Below, piece by piece: positions 49,966-61,900 of a stretch of DNA of 64,000 bases. The position numbers and the translations under genes were made by a program. The stretch covers positions 74,850,383-74,914,382 of the forward strand of contig CM055092.1 in NCBI GenBank assembly GCA_029204225.1, written 5' to 3'. Every line of letters starts with the position of its first letter. Within the stretch, counting starts at the first letter, position 1. The notes beneath the pieces are model-generated. The model saw nothing but the letters and a program-made list of their open reading frames with translations, did no database searches and was not told the DNA's origin. This DNA is from Diphasiastrum complanatum. Lineage: Eukaryota; Streptophyta; Lycopodiopsida; Lycopodiales; Lycopodiaceae.

Positions 49966-52900
49966 CTAAAAAGGACCACCTTCATAACGCACATCTGTAC
50001 ACACTAACAGAAAGCCATCTTTGTACCGCACGTCCGCATGTTGTAATTGTACAGATGGAAGAACAGGAAGGGGAAACCCTTTTCGCAAGTTGAAATTTAG
50101 TAAAGGAAGAACAACATCCTTAACAATTGTTCGGATTGCAACCTGCTTCAAAAGGTATCCGTCTTCAGAGGTTGAAACTACCATGCAAATATGAGTATTA
50201 CAAAAATCACCAACCAAAACATAAGTGTGGATCAAAAAGCTAGTATCACATATGGATGATCATTATAGTGGAGCAGAAGAGCCAAACTCCACACAAATTA
50301 TAACCAGCAAAGCAAAATTAACTTGCTGCCATCTCGAATGAGATGTTTTAAATCTTTCTGCTGAAGACCCAAAAACAGGCTAATAAAAATTAAAACTCTC
50401 CTTTTGATTGCTCTTTACTCTAATAAGCTGTGAAAGGCCTTGTGATAACTAGTGTGCTAATGTTATCAAGAAGCAAGCATTGCTTGAAGAAGTCTCAGAA
50501 TGGCTTACCTCTACAAGCCTAACAGGAAAACTGCCAATCTCACTCCACTTCAGCTCAAGGCTGAGACTTGTCAATGCTGCTTCAGCTGTAATGTTATTTC
50601 CATTTAAGCCGGCCACTGCATCCATGGAGATGGTCTGATGGGCAGAGAAGGAACCTTAAGATAAAGATGGCATCAAGATACAACAACAATACTAGTAAAT
50701 TATGGCAAGCATCACAAAATAAGCATCAAGCCCAGAATGAATAGGTCATCAAGCAAAGAATAAAAGATCATATCATAGAAGCTGCAAAGACAAATTCATT
50801 GTATAGCGTGGTTTGCATGAATAATGATAGACATAACACACGACAATTCTTATGACCACATGAGATAGCAAGTTTTCAGACTAATCATTGTAGTTGAACA
50901 ACATGATGAATAAATACTATCACAAAATGTTGTCATAGAGAAAAGTAGGCCTTATCACCCGTATGATCTAGGAATCTATTGGCAACAATCGATTGGAACA
51001 CTAGCTCAATTTCGAAAATTTGTGTAGAGAGATGATCCATGTGAAGATCTACATATCGTTTGGGAAAACTAAGTGGATCCAGTGAATCTACAAGTTTGAG
51101 AGGCACTACAAACTGGTTAATCACTAGCTTAGGAGGAATCTAGGAGAAGTGCATTGACATGCAAGCGATATTTGGTGATTTTCAGCAAGGAGAAATTTGT
51201 TGTTTCCTTTCCATCACTTCATACAAGGGGTATTATGCAAAAAATTAGCTTTCTATTGTTTGGTGTTCATAGATGCACCGAATCGCAATAATAATAATTT
51301 TTTTTTTTTTGCTACTCGCAAATGTGTTTGACCTGAAATGTACTGGAATTGGACCTATAATATGCTGAAATTGAACCTGAAAGTAGACTGAAACTACCGG
51401 AAACGCATTTACTCTTAATCGTTTGACCTGAATGTACTGGAATTGGACCTATAATAAGCTGAAATTGAACCCGACAGTAGGCTGAAACTACCGGAAACAC
51501 ATTTACTCTTAATCCTCTATGTTTTCTCTTTCTACTGATACCCATATTGAATGTTTACAAAAAAACAAAATATAAATAAATAAATAAAATTCGCTACTCA
51601 TCCTATCTATTACTCGTCTAGTGATATTATTGCCCCGAATCAGTTTTCCATTGCATATAAGAGCTAGCGCACTTTTACTACATGCTGTCCTGTAATTTTT
51701 TCTTGAGAGTTGTATCATCTAATTTGGATGGTAGGAACTAGTAAACAGATTTGAAGGAGGTTCCTAAACTCATCAAAGACTGAAGCTATCTCAAGCGTAT
51801 CATAAATTGCGGTTGGATATTGTTGCACACAAGCTCACAAACCCTAAGTTAAAACACAAGAATTACTCAGAAAACTGCCTCTTTATTAATCTCAGGTGGC
51901 AGTACATGGAACAACAAGCTAACATGAGAGCTCTACTGCCAGTCTCCTCCCAACCATAGCTGCATAGGAATAAGATAGGGAATGCCTGGCTCGCACTATA
52001 TCCTCCACTCAAGCACCCCTAAACCTTGACACATCCTAACGTCTACACATGGAAAACTCCATGCACAGCCGACATCTGCCACTTGGCAGTACTCTAACAC
52101 ACGTGTCTTGTCAACCAGTCAACCCTCCTTTTTAGGAGGTCAGTCCAACATACTCCCATGACACCCAATATCCCCTTAGCCATCTTGACACTAGTCACAA
52201 TAAATGATATTTACATTGCAATTTAGAATTGTCTCCACAGGCCAGTGAGTTAGCCATTTACAATTAATAGTTACAATTTACAAATTTATGAAAGGCATTC
52301 AAAGTGTCTATGAAACTTTTATTTTCAATCTTGAGAAAGCTTAAAGGTTACTGATTTTTTATGTGCATGTGAGTGGACATCACTTCCACAAGTCATACTA
52401 TTGAGATTTTGACCGTTTTCCAGCAAAAACACGTTTATTGTGCATGCAGGAGGATATTTGCTTCTATAAGAAAATCATTGGAGTTTTGTACATGCATGTT
52501 GGATTGGAAGTAAATTTGGTATTACTTGGAGCCTTTATCAATCGTAAGGATCAAACTTGAAGATAGCATTGGAGTAAAATTTTTTGCCATGGCTTCATTG
52601 AGGGTTTAGGGTTAGTAGACAATGTGCATTGTGTTTTATGTTTTGTGCAATCATCAATGTGCATTTCAAGATCAATGATTGTGCCTTGAATCTTGATCAT
52701 TGATCATTCAACATTGATAACTTGATCTATGATCTTGATTTTGAGATCATAGATGGTAGATCTTGATTGATAGGGTTAAGTCTTAACTCTTGACAATGGG
52801 CATTGTGAGAGGGGTGTGGGTACCTACTAGCTAGTGGTTACATTAGGCACCAACAGATGGACTTGCAGATACTGCCACATCAGTTACACGGGTGGGCCCA

Positions 52901-55900
52901 CACACATCAGGGCACATTTATTACATTTGAGGGGGTACGAGATTGTCCCTTGCATGCATGCTCCTGACATGATACTCACTCCTGTTACACCAGACGAGGC
53001 TGGCCCTTTGAGGTTGGGGCCTAGAGTAAGAGGTAAACACTCAACTCTCAGACTTCAATTGATTTTTGAATGTTGTGAATGTTCAGTGAGCACTCACGTG
53101 TCATGTTGACGGTTGATGGTTCAAGGTTGAAGGTTGCACACTAAACATTTCATTTTTTGAAATTTGACTATTGATTTTTAAATTTTTCTCATCTTACGTT
53201 TTCAATTTTCAAAGAAATTAGAATGACTTGTCGCTTGAGAGCGCGCTTTTTAAATCACAAACTAGTCAGTGGTCACGCTCACTATAGTTCAGTGGTTCAC
53301 CAAGCACCTAAATTGAATTGTTTATTTTGGCAGATCGAGATGCAGTGACACGGCCAGAGGCCACCCCCAATTGCCTTCCGCTCACCCCTCACTTCTCATG
53401 GAGAGGACAAAGATGCAGATGAGGTAGGGCCTAGTAGTCGGCTTGACCCGCCTTCTGGTGTGGGATCCTTGACACCACCTCCAGCCACCGTGACCATACC
53501 AAGGACTACGATGTGTCCAGCTTCGCTCCCAGTGCCATGGCGGAGGCAGAGGTTGCAGTTCGACAATTGTTCCACACCTGCGATCTACCATTTCATCTGG
53601 CTAGGATCACAACGTGGAAGATGGCGATGGCTATACTGAGTGCTATCGGGCAGGTGTGACCGGGGCTGTTACGAGCTCGTAACCAGTGCCGAACCCTAGA
53701 GAACACAGATAGGTCAGATACCACAGTCAGGGTCGTGTCCAGCGTACATGACCAACAGGGCAAGACAGTGTGAGTAGTGTGCCCCAGCACGGTCCATAGC
53801 CATGGCGGGCCTAACACAGCCTAGGGACCCTGTCAGCAGGATAGGGCCCCCAGTTGGGTCCCGACGTGCAGTCGGCCACGTCAGTGCCACGTGGCCGACA
53901 CTTGGCAGTAGCATGCTACCAGTCCTCACACTGGGCTAGGAGGGGCTTACTCTATATCAGGGAGTAGGCAAGGTTGGGTGGATCAGTTAGTGTTTGCCCT
54001 ACTGTGGTGTTAGGATCTATTACACTGGTATCAGAGCCATCTCCATCCTAGGGAGTTCAGGACAGTAGTAGAGAAAGCTATCAGAAGATAGGAAGTGTTT
54101 CTCAGATTCTCAGAGAGGAATAGAGGAGGAGGATCGCTGTAGGAGCAGCCTTCAAACTTCTGATTTCCACTGAGAAATCACAGTAGCAAGGAGTCAGATT
54201 CCAAGTGTAGGTAACTCGCTGAAAAAACAGCTGTTTCCCACTGAGTTGAGAGGATTCTCTATAGTTTTCCCAGCGAAATTAGAGTAGGAAGAAGCCAGCA
54301 CCTCCATCGCTGTACAGTCAGAGACCTACATCCGATTTCCAGGGAAAAAGTTACTGGTTCTCAGCGAGTTTGAAGCCAAAAAAGAGGAGCAGGGCCAGCG
54401 CTGCCAGTACTTCTGAAAATCTGGTTTTTCAACAAGTTTTTGGGCCCCAACGTCAGAGATTTGGAGCAAGAGGATTCCTACCAGATCAGCGAGTAGGAGA
54501 CTTCTGAAATTTCAGAATTCAGAAGGGTTTTTGGACTTCAGATTTGCCTTTTTGTGGACAAGTTGGATTGCAATCAGACCAGCGAGCTACTATCCTCAAA
54601 AAACCGGGAAATTTAGCACCGTTTTGAAGCTTCAAACTGGCATTTTTCGGAACAGCAGGTCTGAAATTTTGGGGAAAAGAGCTGAAAGGGTTCCTCTTCA
54701 TTCTTTCTTTGGAAGTACAGCCCTCAGAAACAGCTAAGTCATCTTTCCTTTCCCTTGTACAGTTGTAAATTAGTCTTTTAGACTTTTTTCCTTCAGAAGT
54801 TAAGGTAGCTCTCTTTCAGTTTCGAAGATGACCACTCCTCAGGGACCTGATCAACCCCAGGAGAGAGGCTTCGACGAACTTGAAACAGAAGCCTTGGCTT
54901 ACAGAAAAGGGAAGGAACCCATGGAAGTAGAAGAACAGGAACAGTTCGCCGAAGAACTCGACGAATTGGTTACCAAGGAGCAGTTCCTCCAATTGGTAAC
55001 AGAAGTGGATGAACTGAAGCTGGCATTAGCCAATTTCAAGTCCAGTGTGGACGACTCGTTCGCTGAACTCAAAAACTTGATTTTGAGCTCCGCGAAAGGA
55101 AGCCTTCCCTCCACTTCTCAGTTATCCCCTTCTCCACTTCCATCAGTTTCGGGTGAGACTTTACGGTCTCACCCCAGTGTTTTTAAAGATTTAAAGCCTC
55201 CTACTTTTAATGGGGAAGAGAAGGATAGAAATGCAGATATTCTACAAACCTTCCTCAGCAAATGGAAGAACATTCATGCTCTTAAACAGACCCCTGACCA
55301 TTTGCAAGCAATTGAGGCCAGTCTTTCTTTAGGGCCTATGGCCTATAAGTGGTGGTTAAATCTCCAGGAGACTGGGCAGACTCCCCGGTCATGGAAAGCT
55401 TTTGAAGAAGCTTTCCTAAGAGAATTTCTACCAGAGAATGAACTTGATAGAGCCTGGGAAGCCTGGGAAAGAACAGTAATGGACAAGTCCCTCATCCAAT
55501 ATATCTCGCAGTATCGAGGGGCAATTTTAAAGATTAAAAATATGGATGACTATCAAAAAATCAGGGGATTTGTCCGTGGCCTCAAAGATGAATATAAAGT
55601 AGAGGTCCAGAGAAACTCGCCTACTACCCTTGAGCAAGCTCTCTGATATGCTCAAATCTATGATGATTCAGTGGGTAGGAAGAGAGCGAGACAGCAACCA
55701 CTTTCTGAGCAGCTTCCTCAGAAAGACTTTCAATTTAAAAAGAAATTTTTAAAAAGAAAGAAAGAAGATAAATTTAAAGGTGAAGCTCCTCAGAAACGCC
55801 CTTCACTCATACAGCCCTTAAAACCAGATGATTTTGAGAAAGCCAAACAAGAACGTTTGTGCTTTGTGTGTATGGGCAAGGGACACACAGTCAGACAGTG

Positions 55901-58900
55901 TCCCAAGGGGCCTTTCACTAAAAAAGATAAAAAACAAGTTCATCTTGTTCAGACTGTATGTTTCCCCAGTAACTCAGCAGCTTCCGAGATCAAAGTGTAT
56001 CATGAAGATCATGAACACTGTTGCCAGCTGACCTCTGCAATGCTAGCGAGACCCTTCAGCTTTGGGCCGCATGACCTAGTACGTATGCATGGGAAAGTTG
56101 GTAACCAGTCAGTAAGAGTCATGGTTGATGATGGGGCAACCCATAATTTCATCAACCACACCCTGGTTAAAAAGCTTAAACTACCAAAAGTACCTAGTCA
56201 GCATAGGTACATAGTTTCATTAGCTAAGGGTGAAGATAAAAAAATATGGGAAACTATGGTAAGTAAGTTAAATCTTGGTATTCAGGGGTACCAAGATCAA
56301 ATAAACTTTCAGATAATGCACCTGGATCGAACAGACATTGTTCTCGGGAGAGATTGGCTCTACAGTTTAGGACCTTCCCTCCACAGAAACTATCAGGAGA
56401 ACACCCTCAGCTTTCAGTATAAAGGCCGAGAGATCCAGTTGCATGGGGAGCATGATGTTCCCAACAGCCCTATGGTCTGCAGTTCAGAGCTCTGTCAGCT
56501 AATCGGAGACGAAGACCATCAGGTATTCTTATGTGACTTTCAGTTTATTCCTGAAGTTTCTATTTCCAGTTCTATTCAGCAGAAAATCAGTAAATTAGAA
56601 ACTTTATTACCTAAATCTAAAGATGTTTTTCCTGAAGATTTGCCACATGGTTTACCACCTAGCAGAGAGGTAGATCATGTAATAAACCTAGTCTTAGATA
56701 CAGCACCTGTTTCTAAACCTCCGTATCGGGTCAGCCGAACAGAGGATGAAGAAATAACTAGGCAGTTAACAGACTATCTTGGGAAAGGCCAAATTCAGAC
56801 CAGTAGTTCACCATGGGCCTCACCAGTCCTATTGGTGAAAAAGAAAGAGGGGTCTATGCGTCTTTGCGTAGATTACAGAGCCCTCAATAAAGTCACAATT
56901 AAGAATAAATACCCTATGCCTCGGGCAGACGAGTTGTTTGATCAACTCGACGGGGCTAAGTTTTTCAGCAAAATAGATCTCAGATCGGGATATCATCAAG
57001 TCCGTATAAAATCGGAAGATGTCTCGAAAACAGCTTTTAGGACTCGTCACGGTCATTATGAGTTTAAGGTGATGCCATTTGGGCTCACAAATGCTCCAGC
57101 TACCTTTATGACCTTGATGAACAGTGTCCTTAGACCATACTTGGGTAAGTTTGTAGTCGTATTTTTAGATGACATCCTCGTCTACAGCAAAACGAGGAAG
57201 GAGCATCTAAAACACCTCAGAAAGGTGTTTCGACTGCTCAGAAAGCATAAGCTTTATGCTAAACAATCCAAGTGTGAATTCTTCGTTGAAGAAGTAGCAT
57301 ATTTGGGTCACATTATCTCTTCAGATGGGATTAAGATAGACCCAAATAAGGTTAAAGCCATACTCAGTTGGCTGAGACCTCAGAATATTTTGGAACTTCA
57401 AATCTTTCTTGGTCTGGCGGGATATTACAGACGATTTGTCAAGGAATATGCTCAGATAGCAGTCCCTATGACAAATCTTCTTAAGGGGAAGGGAAAGGAG
57501 TTCATTTGGGAGTCTGCACAACAGGAGAGCTTTGATGCTCTCAAAACAGCCTTAGCTACAGCACCAGTTTTAAAAGTCGTCGACCCCAATCAGCCATTTG
57601 TGGTCGAAACAGATGCTAGCGACTTTGCAGTAGGTGCTGTGCTAACTCAGGGTGGACGACCAGTTGCGTTCGAGAGTAAAAAACTCGAGCCAGCACAGAC
57701 TAGGTATAGTGCCTATGAAAAGGAACTCTTTTCTATAGTCCATGCCCTTAAGACTTGGAGGCATTATTTGTATGGTGCCAACTTTGAGGTCCTGACAGAC
57801 CATGAGAGTCTCAGATACCTTTGCAATCAACCTGAGCTTAGAGGTCGGAAAGCTCGTTGGGCAGAGTTGATGCAAGAGTTTGACATGTCTATCAGATATA
57901 GGCGTGGAAAATTCAATACAGTAGCAGATGTCCTTAGCAGAATGCCTATGATAAACGAGCTGAGTTTTACTCAGATCCGTAATGAGTTACTCGAGTCCTT
58001 GAGAGGGAAATGCCAGCATGATGCATTCTTCTCTATTATCTGGAACTCAGTCCAGAACAGACAGTTACAGACTCCAGAACCAGTTCCCGGGGCTGGTGCC
58101 AGTTCATCCAAGAATACGGCAGCTTCCGTTGAGGATGATGATGAGTCCGAGTATACGTCGTCAGATGACGTTGAGGATTCTGAGCCTGTATTACCCAAGC
58201 AAACCCCAGTGGTTGAGGGTCAGTTGACTCAAGGATTCAAATGGAAACAGTATTCCATTCAGGATGAGTACTTGCTCTATAGAGATAGAGTATGTGTCCC
58301 CAATTCAGAGGATTATAGGCAGCAGGTCCTATATGAATGTCATGACAATCCTAGCGCGGGACACCCAGGCATACAGAAGACCTATGAGCTTCTTCGTAGG
58401 CAATTTTTCTGGCCCAGTATGAAAAAGGACGTCCACCAGTATGTAACCAGTTGCCAGAAATGTCAAGTAAATAAAGCAGAGCGTTTAAAGGCAGGAGGGT
58501 TGTTGCATCCCTTAGAAATACCAGCTGGTAAATGGGAGAGTATCTCCATGGATTTTATAGTAGGCCTGCCTAAAACCCAAAAGGGTAATGACGCTATATG
58601 GGTCACAGTTGACCGTCTGACCAAAATGGCTCATTTTATTCCGACCAAAACAACCGTTAGAGCTCCAGAGTTAGCGAGGTTGTTTGTAGACGGGCTATTT
58701 AAATTGTACGGTCTACCTTCCGGCATAGTCAGCGACCGGGACAGTAAGTTTACTGGAAATTTTTGGAAGGCAGTATTCCATCATCTCCATACTAAACTTA
58801 ATATGAGTACCACCGACCATCCACAGACGGACGGTCAAACAGAAAGGGTAAATCAAGTGCTGGAGGATATGCTTCGTGCATACGTCAGCAAGAGGCAGAC

Positions 58901-61900
58901 TAATTGGGAGGAGTATCTCTCGATATTAGAGTTTGCTTACAACAGTACCAAACATTCAGCTACGGGATACAGCCCATTTATGCTGATGTACGGTTTTCAG
59001 CCACGCTCACCCACAGCTGTAGGGTTTAAACAAGAAAAGTTGAAGCAGCCAGAAACTTTTTAGAAGACCTAAACCAGATGATAGAACATGCTAAGCATAG
59101 CATTAGACAATCCCAGGATCGAGCCAGGCATTATGCAGATCCACACAGACGGGATGTGCAGTTCTCCACTGGTGAGAAAGTCTACTTGAGAGTCCCAGTT
59201 GACTCTAAAACCCTCAAATCAGAAGTGTGTGCTAAGTTGTCTCCAAGGTATTGTGGTCCCTTTACCATCAGTAGGAGACTAGGGGAGGTCACCTGTGAAC
59301 TAGAACTCCCACACAGCAGTAAGGTTTTTCCAGTTTTTCATGTAAGTCAGTTACGAAAAGCCTTAACCAGATCAGATAATCTGGTAGGGGACAGTGTTCT
59401 AGTTCTCCCATTGGATCCTCAACAACCTCCACATGAACCAGAGGAAATTCTAGATAGTAGAGAGACGCAAACTCGTCATACTCTATACCGAGAATATCTG
59501 GTTAAGTGGAATGATCAGCCTGTTGAGAATGCCACTTGGGAAAGAGGCAGCGTCCTTCGCAAGATTTTTCCAGACTTTGTCTTAGGGGACCAAGACGGTT
59601 CTTAAGGGGGAGGGAGTGTTACGAGCTCGTAACCAGTGCCGAACCCTAGAGAACACAGATAGGTCAGATACCACAGTCAGGGTCGTGTCCAGCGTACATG
59701 ACCAACAGGGCAAGACAGTGTGAGTAGTGTGCCCCAGCACGGTCCATAGCCATGGCGGGCCTAACACAGCCTAGGGACCCTGTCAGCAGGATAGGGCCCC
59801 CAGTTGGGTCCCGACGTGCAGTCGGCCACGTCAGTGCCACGTGGCCGACACTTGGCAGTAGCATGCTACCAGTCCTCACACTGGGCTAGGAGGGACTTAC
59901 TCTATATCAGGGAGTAGGCAAGGTTGGGTGGATCAGTTAGTGTTTGCCCTACTGTGGTGTTAGGATCTATTACAGGGGCCCTTGTGAGCATCTTAAGACA
60001 AAGGGACTTCTAGAAGAGCGGGCTTCTGTTGACCAAAAGGTAGAGAGCCCCTCATGAAGGCACGGACCCAGTATGTACTATCATCTATGCACTCTAATAC
60101 ACTATTACCATTGCCAATTCAAGTCTTAACTTTAAGTTTTCAACATTGCAACTTGCCCTTTTCAATTTTGTCTTTCATATTTGAAGGTTCAACTTTTAAG
60201 TTAGGTTTTGACTTTTAACTTTCAAACCGTCTGGTTTTGCCATTTCGGATCTAGGGTCCGAGGTTTGAGCTTTGAAGTCTTCAACTTTGCAAATTGCTAT
60301 GACATATGTATTATGTAGCATTTCATATTTTATTATTCACATTTGATTGTCAATTGATCATTGATCACTGAAGGTTGCAACTCGCCATGAATCATGATGT
60401 TGTCACATGTGAACTAGGTATGGCTACAACATCATATCTGATGGTTGTAGCGATATAAGGAAGCGTCGCATAATGAATGTCTTGGTGTCTTCCTGCATGG
60501 GGATGATGTTTCTGAGATCCATCGACACCTCTGGGTTGGCAGTGACGGGCGATTACATGTTCACACATATTCGAGCTGCCATCAAGGAGGTGGGGCCACA
60601 ACCCGTTGTACAAGTATATACTATAATGATCAATCCCATTTAACACCATAATAGAACTAGTCAAAAGTTTTAGTTTGAGTGTGAAATTACCAGTCACCAA
60701 TCATGATTGAATGTTCAATGGTTCACTTCAAAGTTGAATTCCATGCACATTGCCATGGGTAGGCTCGGAGACCTACCCCCACATTTTTTGGACACCTTGT
60801 GTCGCACATTGCCTAGACCTGTTGGTCGAGGATGTAGCCAAGATACCATGGATCGCGGAGGTGCTGGACGGTCCTTGGTGAGATTCATCACCAAGAGGCC
60901 AAGGGCCTTGGGCATCTTCAGGAGACACTCCACCTTGGATGTCTTGAGACCTGCCCCCACCAGGTATGTAACTCAAATTTCAATGCACAGTAATTGTCAA
61001 TAACTATCGTACAATGTAGTTTGTGAGCACTGAGCACTAACTTCTAAGAATTTTCCATAATTGATTCAAATTTCAATACATTTGCAAATTACCACTTCAA
61101 ACTTGCAAATTGCCATTATGTAATATGTATGTACTAATGCTGAAAATGGTGAAGTTTTCGAGAAACTTTGATGGGCATCATTGTACTAAATTCTAATGAA
61201 AACTCTTTTACTCTCGAACATTCAATGCAATGTATGCACTGTGCAGGTTTGCATTTATCTTCCTTGTCATGGAACGACTGCTGAAAGTTCATGCGAGCTT
61301 GAGGCAGATGGTTGTTTCTAATGAGTGGGAGTGGGGTCCATCACAGCAGCCGAAGGGTATGAGATTCGAGGAGATCGTGCTCTCGACTACATTTTGGCAT
61401 GAGGCACGATCCATTGTGATGGGCCTGCAACCTATCTACATTGTCCTGCACCTTACAGATCGAGAGGGCTGCACATTGGGCCTCTTATATGAGTTCATGG
61501 ACAAATTGGTGGGCAAGCAGATTCTTTTCCACGACCATTAGCCCAGAAAGGTATATCACTTACTATACTATCCTGTTGCACGACTCCTTCGTACTTAGTA
61601 CATACCACTTACTATTGTTTGAAATTTAAATTGATGAATCCTTGGTTCTCAATTGTGCGACGTGGGTGACCAATGACTCTTGAGGGCTCATCATTTAACA
61701 TTCAAATTATTATGATTTATCTTGTAGGCTTGAGGAAATCCAGCGCCTTCGGCAAAGCAGGTGGGAGTGGTTTCACCGGCCCTTGCATGGCATGGCCCAC
61801 ATACTCCATCCATTATGGAGAAGTGAGGAGGAGTACCTTGATAGGGAGCTCAGGGGATGGCTGGAATGCCTATGTCTCCCGAGTTTATCTTGATGTACAC

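Larger units (their letters stand above)
53667..59974 (+). mobile_element. nearly intact Ty3/gypsy chromovirus-type retrotransposon (6308 bp)
   Basis: Two 358-bp LTRs (53,667-54,024 and 59,617-59,974) start TGTTACGAGCTCG and end TCTATTACA. By eye they differ at one position (GGGGCTTAC versus GGGACTTAC). GGGGC duplications flank it; an initiator-Met PBS (54,026-54,038) and a polypurine tract (AAGGGGGAGGGAG before 59,617) are present. It encodes gag, protease, RT, RNase H, integrase and a C-terminal chromodomain in the gypsy order. It inserted into the hAT transposase gene recently. Only one stop and one frameshift are visible in about 4.8 kb of coding sequence. Confidence 0.97.

Noticed and set aside
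50933-51124. 63-aa minus-strand ORF as an additional BPI/LBP exon
   Set aside because: The sequence does not resemble the BPI/LBP family, and the neighbouring exons already join in phase without it.
53382-53929. Minus-strand ORFs repeated at 53.6-53.9 and 59.6-59.9 kb
   Set aside because: They are antisense readings of the hAT pseudogene and of the two identical gypsy LTRs.
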